Below are positions 1 to 5,754 of a DNA stretch of 64,000 bases, piece by piece. Source of the stretch: Prochlorococcus sp. AG-402-A04 (lineage in GTDB: Bacteria > Cyanobacteriota > Cyanobacteriia > PCC-6307 > Cyanobiaceae); the NCBI GenBank assembly GCA_003278045.1, contig QCHG01000005.1, positions 1 to 64,000 on the forward strand, given 5' to 3'. The position numbers and the translations under genes were made by a program. The notes beneath the pieces are model-generated. The model had not been told where the DNA came from. It ran no database searches and saw nothing but the letters and a program-made list of their open reading frames with translations. Numbering within the stretch: position 1 is the stretch's first letter; every line of letters starts with the position of its first letter.

Positions 1-419
1 TAGATGGTGCAGACCAGATAGACATCAATAATTTCTCGGCGTTAGCTCAATTTGACTTCTACATGCAAGTGCAGAAATTTTACACAGAGCATAATACCTC
101 TGCAACTGTGGAATTTAGAGAAAATGAAATCGAGGATTTAGCTAAGGCTATTCATAATGCAATAGAAAATAATGAGGGATATATTTCAGCGGCATTGCTA
201 GCTCGATTTAGTGCTAACGCTACTTTCCCTAGATTACCCTTTGAACCAATAAGTAAAGAGGAATATATATCATTGCAAAATAAAGTAATAGAAAGGAAAG
301 TTAATAACGATTTCTTTGATGCTCTTAATAAATATGATGTTGGAGAACTATCTGAAGCAGGACCAGCAGGTTGTGATTCAGATAAGTGCTTACTTCCTCT
401 GGCTAAACCAAAAGATTAA
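1..419 (+). CDS. nrdJ: Class II (B12-dependent) ribonucleotide reductase, C-terminal end
   Basis: This is the 3' end of a gene that begins before the window; the frame is open from base 3, so the Met at 63 is internal. About 138 residues are visible. They end in a CxxxxC pair (CDSDKC) within the last 15 residues, the position of the redox-active cysteines that re-reduce the active site in monomeric adenosylcobalamin-dependent reductases. The enzyme makes deoxyribonucleotides in the cytoplasm. The assignment rests on this tail and on recall of the picocyanobacterial NrdJ C-terminus; the catalytic barrel lies outside the window. It implies a need for cobalamin, in keeping with the CbiX chelatase gene at 10.7-11.9 kb. 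Confidence 0.8.
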   Translation, partial: DGADQIDINNFSALAQFDFYMQVQKFYTEHNTSATVEFRENEIEDLAKAIHNAIENNEGYISAALLARFSANATFPRLPFEPISKEEYISLQNKVIERKVNNDFFDALNKYDVGELSEAGPAGCDSDKCLLPLAKPKD

Positions 420-507
420 ATTTTGAATTATTTGTAAATAAAGAGTATAAATTAGTTTTTAAAAATTTAATTTATGGCTACCTCTTAAATAGGGACATAA
501 ATTATTT

Positions 508-774
508 ATGACATTAAGCTTAAATATTGGGAATTTATTTAATGATTCCTCCAGTCATGCATTAGTAGATGAGCTAAGAAAAAGAACATCAGAAGAGGAA
601 ATCTTAGAGTTTGAGAAAAAATTTAACTCCAAAAACGAAAAAAATCTACATGTTTATATATGTAGATTTTTAAAAAATAGATCAATATCCAGAGGGCTAG
701 CCTCTAAATGGTTAATAACCATAATTGAAAGCAAAGAATCCAAAATTGAAGCTTTGCAAAAATCAAATAATTAG
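508..774 (+). CDS. Small conserved-type hypothetical protein, 88 aa
   Basis: I do not recognise this protein. It is 88 residues, charged and probably mostly helical, with a Lys/Glu-rich centre around residues 25-45. It has no signal peptide, membrane segment or cysteine cluster that would suggest a role. It lies 88 bp after nrdJ on the same strand and its last four bases overlap the stop of the convergent gene on the minus strand. The frame has a clean ATG and codon use like its neighbours, so it is probably a real gene. Confidence 0.6.
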   Translation: MTLSLNIGNLFNDSSSHALVDELRKRTSEEEILEFEKKFNSKNEKNLHVYICRFLKNRSISRGLASKWLITIIESKESKIEALQKSNN

Positions 775-965
775 GTCAACCCTGATAGTTTCCATAGAGC
801 AATTCCAAAAATTGAGAATCCCATAATAAAAGTAAAAGCCAAAGCATTTACCAATTGAACCTTATCATTCATTCTGTTTGCGAATGGTAATAATTGAGCA
901 AATAATGGAGTCTCTTCAACTATTGCGGATTTTTTTACTGTAGGTTTTTTGCTTCTAGAAAACAT
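771..965 (-). CDS. Divergent high-light-inducible (Hlip)-like single-helix membrane protein
   Basis: This 64-residue protein has a basic N-terminus and one hydrophobic helix at about residues 38-60. The stretch before the helix (FANRMNDKVQLVNALAF) lines up with the chlorophyll-binding motif of Hli proteins, ExxNGRxAMxGF. It keeps the Asn but has Asn for the Glu, Asp-Lys for Gly-Arg, and Gln-Leu for Ala-Met. If related, it has lost the main pigment ligand and may act as a structural thylakoid protein. The resemblance is short and could be chance; a plain one-helix membrane protein is the alternative. It is convergent with the preceding gene and overlaps its stop by four bases. Confidence 0.45.
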   Translation of the reverse strand: MFSRSKKPTVKKSAIVEETPLFAQLLPFANRMNDKVQLVNALAFTFIMGFSIFGIALWKLSGLT

Positions 966-1173
966 AAAACAAATTTTATAATCTTAAGAATTTTACATTT
1001 AAAAGTTCATTAATTAAAAAATACTTCCTAAAAACGAACAAAATGTAACCTGCAAGAAACTACATAAAGAAAAATACAAATTTCTTAAGTAGGAGCCTAT
1101 TTTATTATTAAAGTATTAAGTTTATTTGTTAAAGACCTAGACAAATAATTTTCTTGAATGTTAGTATTAAATT

Positions 1174-1187
1174 GTAGCAACGGCTAC
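1174..1187 (+). promoter_or_regulatory. GTA-N8-TAC palindrome: 5' hairpin or NtcA-like box
   Basis: The sequence GTAGCAACGGCTAC fits the NtcA consensus GTA-N8-TAC and is also a perfect 5-bp hairpin (GTAGC/GCTAC with an AACG loop). A possible -10 (TAGTAT, 1162-1167) places the transcript start near 1174, so the hairpin would be the 5' end of the riboswitch RNA. No -10 lies 20-24 nt downstream, where a class II NtcA promoter would need one. Confidence 0.35.
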
Positions 1188-1192
1188 CAAAA

Positions 1193-1266
1193 CGTTCAAC
1201 TTGCGTATAGCAAGCCGCAAATCGACTTAGGCCATGGAACGGGGACTTAAGCGAAACCGGAGCTTT
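1193..1266 (+). promoter_or_regulatory. Glutamine-II riboswitch (Downstream-peptide motif)
   Basis: This has the layout of the cyanobacterial Downstream-peptide/glutamine-II aptamer. An outer helix pairs CGTTC (1193-1197) with GAACG (1237-1241). It encloses a hairpin, CTTGC-GTATA-GCAAG (1200-1214). The 3' part, GGAACGGGGACTTAAGCG, matches the recalled consensus. GGAG at 1259-1262 lies 8 nt before the ATG at 1271, and AAGC (1249-1252) can pair with GCTT (1262-1265), so ligand-dependent masking of the ribosome-binding site is plausible. The 33-residue peptide that follows is the typical gene for this class. By analogy with tested members, glutamine would lower translation. The class is assigned by eye, not by covariance model. 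Confidence 0.85.
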
Positions 1267-1270
1267 AAAA

Positions 1271-1372
1271 ATGACTCTAATTTACAGAGGACAAAAATAC
1301 GTCCAGAACAAAGAAGCAGCTAAAAAGCAGCACAATGAACTAACTTATAGAGGAAAAGCTTACACAAGCTAG
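1271..1372 (+). CDS. DUF4278-type micropeptide under riboswitch control, 33 aa
   Basis: This 33-residue peptide contains two copies of an LxYRGxxY unit (LIYRGQKY near residue 3 and LTYRGKAY near residue 24), the signature of the cyanobacterial DUF4278 family. A GGAG sequence precedes the ATG by 8 nt, unusually strong for this genome, and a rho-independent terminator follows 24 bp after the stop, so the RNA is a compact monocistronic unit. Peptides downstream of glutamine-II riboswitches are of this kind. Their function is unknown; a link to nitrogen status is inferred from the aptamer, and the peptide may bind another protein. Confidence 0.8.
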   Translation: MTLIYRGQKYVQNKEAAKKQHNELTYRGKAYTS

Positions 1373-1396
1373 TTCATTTATACAAAAAATAAAAAA

Positions 1397-1419
1397 GCCA
1401 CTTTTAGTGGTTTTTTTTT
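1397..1419 (+). terminator. Rho-independent terminator of the riboswitch-peptide unit
   Basis: The hairpin CCACT-TTT-AGTGG is flanked by an A run on the left and nine T residues on the right. It begins 24 bp after the peptide stop. Confidence 0.85.
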
Positions 1420-1506
1420 GTCCAAACTTAATCTAAAAAAATCACTTAATACTTCCAACAAGTATTAAACTAATATGATTTAATTGCATTTATATATTTG
1501 ATAAAT

Positions 1507-1656
1507 ATGGCAGACCAAAAACCTTTATTTAAAGCACCTTATGACATAAAAGATGTAAGTGCTCTTTTCGCCATAGTTGCCTTCGTTTTAATAATCGCTG
1601 CCGTAGTTGGGAATAACTTATTTGGTTTGTTTCAACAAAATGTCAACTTTGGATGA
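1507..1656 (+). CDS. Small single-pass membrane protein, 49 aa
   Basis: This 49-residue frame starts at ATG. A short polar N-terminus (MADQKPLFKAPYDIKD) is followed by one hydrophobic helix at about residues 18-42 (ALFAIVAFVLIIAAVVG) and a short tail ending NVNFG. The layout resembles small photosystem or NDH accessory subunits, but I cannot match it to a named one. It stands alone between a terminator and tRNA-Ser. The compositional match to a real membrane helix makes it a likely gene despite its size. Confidence 0.65.
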   Translation: MADQKPLFKAPYDIKDVSALFAIVAFVLIIAAVVGNNLFGLFQQNVNFG

Positions 1657-1870
1657 TTTTTTTAGTAGCAGACTAGATTTTTTGTTATCTAAATATGTTG
1701 ACTAAGTGTGACTAAAAAGAGACCGTTAAAACGATTTAACTAATCATTATTAATAAAAATTCCTATCTCAAAATAGTTTCTTTAAATAATTTTTAAATCT
1801 TGGAATTTATAGACTGTGACTAATTTCTTATGTTATAGTTTTTAAGTTCAACAACACTGAATAACCCTTA

Positions 1871-1957
1871 GGAGGGGTGGTCGAGTGGTTTAAGGCTCTA
1901 GTCTTGAAAACTAGCGTGTCTGCAAGGGCACCGTGGGTTCGAATCCCACCCCCTCCG
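1871..1957 (+). tRNA. tRNA-Ser(TGA)
   Basis: This is an 87-nt type II tRNA. The acceptor stem pairs GGAGGGG (1871-1877) with CCCCTCC (1950-1956), with discriminator G at 1957. The anticodon stem CTAGT/ACTAG encloses the loop CTTGAAA, so the anticodon is TGA (1905-1907). It has the long variable arm of serine tRNAs and a TTCGAAT T-loop. CCA is not encoded. Its last 60 nt recur in altered form at 3445-3504, which suggests its 3' half has been used as an integration site. Confidence 0.97.
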
Positions 1958-1985
1958 TACTACAAAACTGACTTCTAAAGAGATG

Positions 1986-2007
1986 ACTCCTTTTAGGAGT
2001 TTTTTTA
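1986..2007 (+). terminator. Terminator downstream of tRNA-Ser
   Basis: The hairpin ACTCC-TTTTA-GGAGT (1986-2000) is followed by seven T residues and lies about 30 bp after the tRNA. Confidence 0.8.
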
Positions 2008-2066
2008 TTTTCTAAAATTTAAGCAAGTTCCTTAGAGTTTCTCTCCATTTACCGTAAATTAAGAAA

Positions 2067-2089
2067 AAGTGGTGAATTTTCGGTGAACT
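2067..2089 (+). repeat. 23-bp exact direct repeat, left copy
   Basis: This 23-bp sequence begins AAGTGGTGAATTTTC and ends GGTGAACT. It recurs without mismatch at 3371-3393 in the same orientation. Inside it, GGTGAA occurs twice, 11 bp apart. It lies 110 bp after the tRNA-Ser gene. Recombinase or excisionase arm sites are one possible meaning. Confidence 0.9.
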
Positions 2090-2132
2090 AAAAAAGATGG
2101 CTTACTTAAGAGAAATAAAAGATTTTGAATTA

Positions 2133-2156
2133 TTGACAATCGATCTACAATAAGGG
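2133..2156 (+). repeat. Degenerate motif, copy 1 of 3
   Basis: The copy begins TTGACAATCGATCTACAATA and ends AAGGG. It aligns with copies at 2606-2629 and 3091-3116 around a shared core of ACAnT-GATCTA followed by an A-rich stretch and GGG. This copy lies just before the membrane-protein gene at 2175; the other two lead into terminators. Confidence 0.6.
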
Positions 2157-2174
2157 CCAATTAGCTCATTTTTT

Positions 2175-2570
2175 ATGAAGTTAAAAAATATTTTAAAAAC
2201 TACTGGAACGCTTCATTTCCTGTTGGGATTATTAATTATTTTCCTACTCATTTTTTCAGTGGAAACCATTGCAGGCGATGCTTCAAGTGAAACATTGCTT
2301 CTTGTTCGAGGTACTGCTGATGTTGTAGCAGCTAGTAATTTGGGAATTGGTTGTTTATTGATTATTTGTAGTTCCATAAAAGATAAAGCCTCTTTAAGAA
2401 AAGTTTTATCAGGTGAATTAGCTTTGATGTTTTGTTTTTTAGTAATAGCCCTATTTAATACTTTTAATGCAGGGACAATTGTTGATGGAGGACCTCCTCC
2501 TCCTTTTTGGATTATTTTAATAGTGAATCCTCTTTTATGTATTTACGGATTAGTTAACAATAAAAATTGA
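2175..2570 (+). CDS. Four-helix membrane protein of unknown function, 131 aa
   Basis: I do not recognise a named family. Four hydrophobic segments are visible at roughly residues 12-33, 52-68, 81-99 and 109-127. A loop around residues 32-45 carries Glu/Asp, and a PPPP run precedes the last helix. The small size suggests a membrane accessory protein rather than a transporter. It is the first gene in the tRNA-bounded segment, has an ATG start, and is followed within 55 bp by a terminator hairpin. Confidence 0.7.
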   Translation: MKLKNILKTTGTLHFLLGLLIIFLLIFSVETIAGDASSETLLLVRGTADVVAASNLGIGCLLIICSSIKDKASLRKVLSGELALMFCFLVIALFNTFNAGTIVDGGPPPPFWIILIVNPLLCIYGLVNNKN

Positions 2571-2605
2571 AACCCTTACTACTTGCGCCGCTATATTAAC
2601 TACGA

Positions 2606-2629
2606 TTAACAGTTGATCTAAATTAAGGG
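2606..2629 (+). repeat. Degenerate motif, copy 2 of 3
   Basis: The copy begins TTAACAGTTGATCTAAATTA and ends AGGG. It runs directly into the hairpin of the terminator at 2625. Confidence 0.6.
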
Positions 2630-2652
2630 GCTTTCAAAGCTCCTTTTTTTTT
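2625..2652 (+). terminator. Terminator after the four-helix membrane protein
   Basis: AAGGGGCTTTCAAAGCTCCTT forms a hairpin with one G-T pair and is followed by a run of T residues. Confidence 0.75.
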
Positions 2653-2690
2653 GAAATATAAATACAATAAAGTAAAGTTAGTTGTTATTT

Positions 2691-3080
2691 ATGACAAATT
2701 TTGGAGCAGATACCCCTTTTATTCTTCTAGCGAAAATCACAGTAAAAGAAGATAAAGTTTCTGAATATTTAGAACTTGCGGAAAAAACAGATAAAGCAGT
2801 TGAGGCTGTTGAGCCAGGAATGTTACATCATACTTTTGATCAGGATCCAGAAAATCCTCTGATCTTTGTATGGTCTGAGGCTTATAAAAACGATGAAGCT
2901 TTTATCGCTCACTTGGCTAACCCAGCAATTGGTGAATATTTACAAGAGCATCCAAAACTTGCGGATGATTTTACTGTTGAAGTATATGGAACAGTTGGGG
3001 AAAAGTGTCTCGAAGTAATGAAAGGAACTGGTGTTCCCTTTAAGGTTTTTCAGTCAAAGTTAGGTTATAGCAGACTCTAA
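2691..3080 (+). CDS. Antibiotic-biosynthesis-monooxygenase (ABM) fold protein
   Basis: This protein is about 129 residues from ATG 2691; an in-frame TTG lies three codons upstream. The pattern ILLAKITVKEDKVSEYLEL, then EPGMLHHTFDQDPENP, then FVWSEAYKNDEAFIAHL is the dimeric ferredoxin-like ABM domain (about residues 9-105). Members of this family oxidise aromatic substrates, degrade haem or act on reactive carbonyls, so no substrate is assigned. The tail after residue 105 (KCLEVMKGTGVPFKVFQS) extends beyond the core fold. It is the second gene of the tRNA-bounded segment and is followed by its own terminator. Confidence 0.8.
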   Translation: MTNFGADTPFILLAKITVKEDKVSEYLELAEKTDKAVEAVEPGMLHHTFDQDPENPLIFVWSEAYKNDEAFIAHLANPAIGEYLQEHPKLADDFTVEVYGTVGEKCLEVMKGTGVPFKVFQSKLGYSRL

Positions 3081-3090
3081 TCAAATATGT

Positions 3091-3116
3091 TTAACAGTCG
3101 ATCTAAACTTAGAGGG
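3091..3116 (+). repeat. Degenerate motif, copy 3 of 3
   Basis: The copy begins TTAACAGTCGATCTAAACTT and ends GAGGG. It aligns with the copies at 2133 and 2606 with a 2-bp insertion near the end, and again leads into a terminator hairpin. Confidence 0.6.
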
Positions 3117-3134
3117 ATAAAACCCTCTTTTTTT
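3111..3134 (+). terminator. Terminator after the ABM-fold gene
   Basis: The perfect stem AGAGGG/CCCTCT has a six-base loop and is followed by a T run. Confidence 0.85.
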
Positions 3135-3184
3135 ATGGAAAATTTTCTTTACTAGAAATAGAAAGTCAATACAATTTGATCAAA

Positions 3185-3286
3185 ATGTTTTTAGCTGAAC
3201 CTGAAAAGTATAAAGATGCCATTGAGGCAATTAAGAAAGATCTTGCGTATGTGCCTGTAGAGCTTAAGAACAAACTTGAAGAATAA
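3185..3286 (+). CDS. Possible 33-aa peptide or gene fragment
   Basis: This short frame (starts MFLAEPEKYKDAIEAIKK, ends ELKNKLEE) is amphipathic and strongly helical in character. It lies between the ABM-gene terminator and the right-hand 23-bp repeat. It could be a real small protein or the surviving end of a longer gene from the inserted segment. No family is recognised and there is no clear ribosome-binding site. Confidence 0.35.
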   Translation: MFLAEPEKYKDAIEAIKKDLAYVPVELKNKLEE

Positions 3287-3370
3287 AATATTACCTAATA
3301 CATGAAACGCTCAGTAATTGCATAAAAATGAAGCAGTTGAAAAGTTTAAAATAATATCTTCTAATTTTAT

Positions 3371-3393
3371 AAGTGGTGAATTTTCGGTGAACT
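3371..3393 (+). repeat. 23-bp exact direct repeat, right copy
   Basis: This copy is identical over 23 bp to 2067-2089. It lies 51 bp before the truncated tRNA-Ser, whereas the left copy lies 110 bp after the intact tRNA, so the order of repeat and tRNA is reversed between the two ends. Confidence 0.9.
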
Positions 3394-3444
3394 CTGTTCC
3401 TAACCTTAAAGACTATCAAATTAATTGCTATGACTAACAAACCA

Positions 3445-3504
3445 CTAGACTTGAAAACTAACGTGTCGACAAGGACACCGTGGGTTCGAATCCCACCCCC
3501 TCCG
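3445..3504 (+). pseudogene. Truncated tRNA-Ser 3' half (candidate att remnant)
   Basis: Sixty nucleotides match tRNA-Ser positions 1898-1957 at 55 of 60 sites. The last 29 nt, covering the T arm and 3' acceptor strand, are identical. The five changes fall in the anticodon stem and variable arm. The 5' acceptor strand and D arm are missing, so it cannot be a functional tRNA. This is the usual signature of a site-specific integration boundary. The unaltered T arm and acceptor strand suggest either recent origin or gene conversion with the intact copy. Confidence 0.9.
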
Positions 3505-3683
3505 ATCAATAAAAATCCAGAAAATTCACTTCGGTTGAGCCACCATGAGATTACTTAATATCACATAGTAATAAAAAAAATACTCAACCCTAGGTTGGCT
3601 TTTCATTTAATGTTTGCGATTTTTGTGATATCTACAAATTCACTTTTATATTTTTTTCCTAAGGATTTTTAATCCTATTCTTT

Positions 3684-4322
3684 TCAGAATTTTTCGGCAA
3701 TATAAACATTATTAAGATTCCACATAAATCTATGATGTTCTACTAATTTGAAAGGCTTACTATTTAGATATTGAAAAATTTCTTTGTAAGGCATGCAATA
3801 TTCTTCATCATGTTCCATTCCACGTTCAGTATCCATATCTTTTTTCCCTAAAAGTGAAAAATATAATTCTCCCCATTTATGAACTATGTATTGAGTAATT
3901 GGTTCTCCAGAAGTAAATATTAATCTTCCATTACTTTTAAGTAACCTTGAGAATTCAGAAAATTCATTAACCCTTTTATTTTTAGGGATATGCCCACCAA
4001 CTGCTATTAAAGTAATAGTATCAAAAGAGTTGTCTGGGAACGGAAGATTACAGGGGTCAGAGTAAATATTATCAACCCCAGAATATGGATAAAAATCAAT
4101 GCCTAGTCCCTTATCAAGACCTATATAGTCATTAATAAACAAATTTCCTGGACCGCAACCAACGTCTAATACTTTACCACTACAAAATTTAGCTACAACC
4201 TCCATTCTTTCTTCTCTAAGAGAAGAAAGGAATAAAGCACCTTCCGTCATAATAAAGAAACATCTTATAGGAAAAAATATAAAATCAATAGTTTTTTGAA
4301 ATTTGGTACGTGATTTTTTCAA
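3684..4322 (-). CDS. SAM-dependent methyltransferase, class I
   Basis: This 212-residue protein has the glycine-rich SAM motif VLDVGCGPG at about residues 51-59, an acidic residue after the next strand (IGLDKGLGID), a PCNLPFPDNSFDTITLI motif IV, and the RLLKSNGRLIFTSGE strand-helix of Methyltransf_11 enzymes. The substrate cannot be read from the sequence. The predicted start is TTG; internal Met codons lie at residues 25 and 40. It sits just outside the tRNA-bounded segment, between a non-coding stretch and an AT-rich 228-bp gap, so it may also be acquired DNA. Confidence 0.75.
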   Translation of the reverse strand: MKKSRTKFQKTIDFIFFPIRCFFIMTEGALFLSSLREERMEVVAKFCSGKVLDVGCGPGNLFINDYIGLDKGLGIDFYPYSGVDNIYSDPCNLPFPDNSFDTITLIAVGGHIPKNKRVNEFSEFSRLLKSNGRLIFTSGEPITQYIVHKWGELYFSLLGKKDMDTERGMEHDEEYCMPYKEIFQYLNSKPFKLVEHHRFMWNLNNVYIAEKF

Positions 4323-4550
4323 AAAAAACTTTTAGGTTAATAAGAAAATCATATATTTAAAATTTATAAAAATGTTTTTATCCTTAAAAAATTTAAGTAT
4401 TACAGTAATTTATTTGAAAATTAAATTAATAAAATTTTTAATTAGTATTTCTCCACCCTTTCCCTTTTAAATAAAACGCAACTAAAATTAAAGCGAATAG
4501 TATAAACGCCCTTTTGGTAAGTCTTTGTTAGGATATTTTTTATTTAGACT

Positions 4551-4751
4551 ATGAGTAAAGGATTCGCCTCAGATAATCTAATATCCAAAAAATTACCAAA
4601 AAAAATGATCTCAAATGAACCGCAAGGAAGATTAATATCTTGGTCTCCTTGGCCACCTGCTAATTTTCAAACACGATATCCTGCTTTCCCTTTTGTTCTT
4701 ACAATATTGATTATAGTAATCGGGCAATGGTACCTTTCTCTACCTAGGTAA
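4551..4751 (+). CDS. Small membrane-anchored hypothetical protein, 66 aa
   Basis: The basic, polar N-terminus contains an aromatic/proline patch (SWSPWPPANFQTRYPAF, about residues 31-47). It is followed by one hydrophobic helix (about 48-62) that runs almost to the C-terminus. The layout suggests a membrane-tethered peptide facing the cytoplasm. I do not recognise the family. It is on the same strand as, and 54 bp upstream of, another membrane-protein gene. Confidence 0.6.
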   Translation: MSKGFASDNLISKKLPKKMISNEPQGRLISWSPWPPANFQTRYPAFPFVLTILIIVIGQWYLSLPR

Positions 4752-4805
4752 CCCGAAACCGTTTTTTGAATGTAAATTAGGATGAATTAAGTTTGAGAAT
4801 TTATT

Positions 4806-5390
4806 TTGTTTTTTTCAATTTTATTATTTGCCCACTTTCAAGCGGCAATTATTCCAATATTATTAGGTATTAGATCGATCAATAAATTCAAACATATAAG
4901 CAAGAACAAATTGATATCTTTCGGTTTTATTTTTTTAGGATTAGCATCGATTTCTGAAATGATAGATCATACCCAAACATCTTGGATTTATGTAGATCAC
5001 TCATCTTTATTTAATTGGTTATTTTATTCTTTCCTATCTTTAGGTCTAACATGTTTATCAGTATCAGTTATAAAAAATAAATTTATTCAAAAAACTAATT
5101 TTTGCATTTCTTTATTTTCAATAATCTCATATTTTTTATTTAATAAAACTATTGCTCTCCTTTTTCAAGTAATAATTAGTATCCTTCTAATTATAAATTG
5201 GCAAAGAGTTTTTAAAGATTGGCTTTTTATTCTTTACCCAATATTTGGTATTATTTTTACGACTTTCTTTGGCACAAGGCTATCAATTAGTGGCAATCAA
5301 TTTTGGCACGTTTTAATAGGCCCATCTGGAACAATTAGCGTTCTTACCTTTTATTTTGTATTAAAGAGATCTGACAAAAAATTTACTTAA
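4806..5390 (+). CDS. Multi-pass membrane protein, 194 aa, unknown function
   Basis: Six or so hydrophobic segments cover nearly the whole length, with short loops containing HTQTSWIYVDHSS (about residues 59-71). The only upstream start is TTG at 4806; a nearby ATG at 4782 is closed by a stop two codons later. No transporter or enzyme motif is visible. It ends 7 bp before a secreted-protein gene on the same strand, so the two are probably co-transcribed. Confidence 0.65.
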   Translation: MFFSILLFAHFQAAIIPILLGIRSINKFKHISKNKLISFGFIFLGLASISEMIDHTQTSWIYVDHSSLFNWLFYSFLSLGLTCLSVSVIKNKFIQKTNFCISLFSIISYFLFNKTIALLFQVIISILLIINWQRVFKDWLFILYPIFGIIFTTFFGTRLSISGNQFWHVLIGPSGTISVLTFYFVLKRSDKKFT

Positions 5391-5397
5391 GATTCTT

Positions 5398-5727
5398 ATG
5401 AAAATACTTGTATTTATAAGTTTTATAGCGTGCTTAGTCACAATAATCTCTCCAGTTGAAATCTTTGCTGATACGGCACTTAATGTTTACATGAATGATT
5501 TTTATTCTAAATCAAATGAAGCTAGCCAAATTCTTAAAGAAATCGAAAATAGTCTAAAAGAGGGATCAAGAAAAAAAGTATGTTCTAGGCAAAGAGAAGC
5601 CGCAAGATTAGGAATATTAGCTAATAAATCATTAATTAAAGCCTTTGAAATAGAGGGGGATAATCCGCCAATGCAAGCAATAAAGGCAAGTCAACAAAGA
5701 TGGGAATCTATTCTGAATGAGTGCTGA
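5398..5727 (+). CDS. Secreted/periplasmic helical protein, 109 aa
   Basis: A typical signal peptide (residues 1-24, hydrophobic, ending EIFA-DTA) precedes an all-helical domain of about 85 residues with many Lys/Glu and two cysteines (near residue 62 and at the C-terminus) that could form a disulfide. The sequence is in the style of small lumenal or periplasmic cyanobacterial proteins. I do not know its function. It starts 7 bp after the preceding membrane-protein gene. Confidence 0.65.
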   Translation: MKILVFISFIACLVTIISPVEIFADTALNVYMNDFYSKSNEASQILKEIENSLKEGSRKKVCSRQREAARLGILANKSLIKAFEIEGDNPPMQAIKASQQRWESILNEC

Positions 5728-5754
5728 AGAAAGTCAGTAATTCTATAAATCTTT

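Larger units (their letters stand above)
1958..3504 (+). mobile_element. Candidate tRNA-bounded insertion segment (island scar)
   Basis: The segment from the 3' end of intact tRNA-Ser to the end of its truncated second copy is bounded as expected for an element that inserted into the tRNA 3' half and re-supplied that half. It holds two genes, a micro-ORF, two good terminators, a 23-bp exact repeat and three copies of a degenerate 24-26-bp motif. No recombinase gene is present, so it would be a decayed or non-autonomous remnant. tRNA-targeted islands and tycheposons are known in Prochlorococcus; placing this segment among them is inference. The right edge could extend past 3504 towards the methyltransferase gene. 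Confidence 0.45.
3287..3683. other. 397-bp non-coding stretch
   Basis: It holds the right-hand 23-bp repeat and the tRNA-Ser remnant. Beyond 3504 there is AT-rich sequence with no ORF I would trust; GAAAATTCAC at about 3513-3522 matches part of the reverse complement of the 23-bp repeat, which may be chance. Confidence 0.6.

Noticed and set aside
1174..1187. Class II NtcA activator site
   Set aside because: No -10 lies at the needed distance, and activation would start RNA inside the aptamer.
1158..1250. 30-codon plus-strand ORF (starts MLVLNCSNGY)
   Set aside because: It lies across the riboswitch aptamer; base-pairing explains the sequence better than coding.
2098..2154. 18-codon ORF MAYLREIKDFELLTIDLQ
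   Set aside because: It is too short, has no ribosome-binding site, and ends inside the degenerate motif copy.
3291..3509. 72-aa minus-strand ORF (starts MIGGGGIRTHGVLVDTLVF)
   Set aside because: It is the antisense of the tRNA-Ser remnant, a well-known type of false ORF, and it also runs through the 23-bp repeat.
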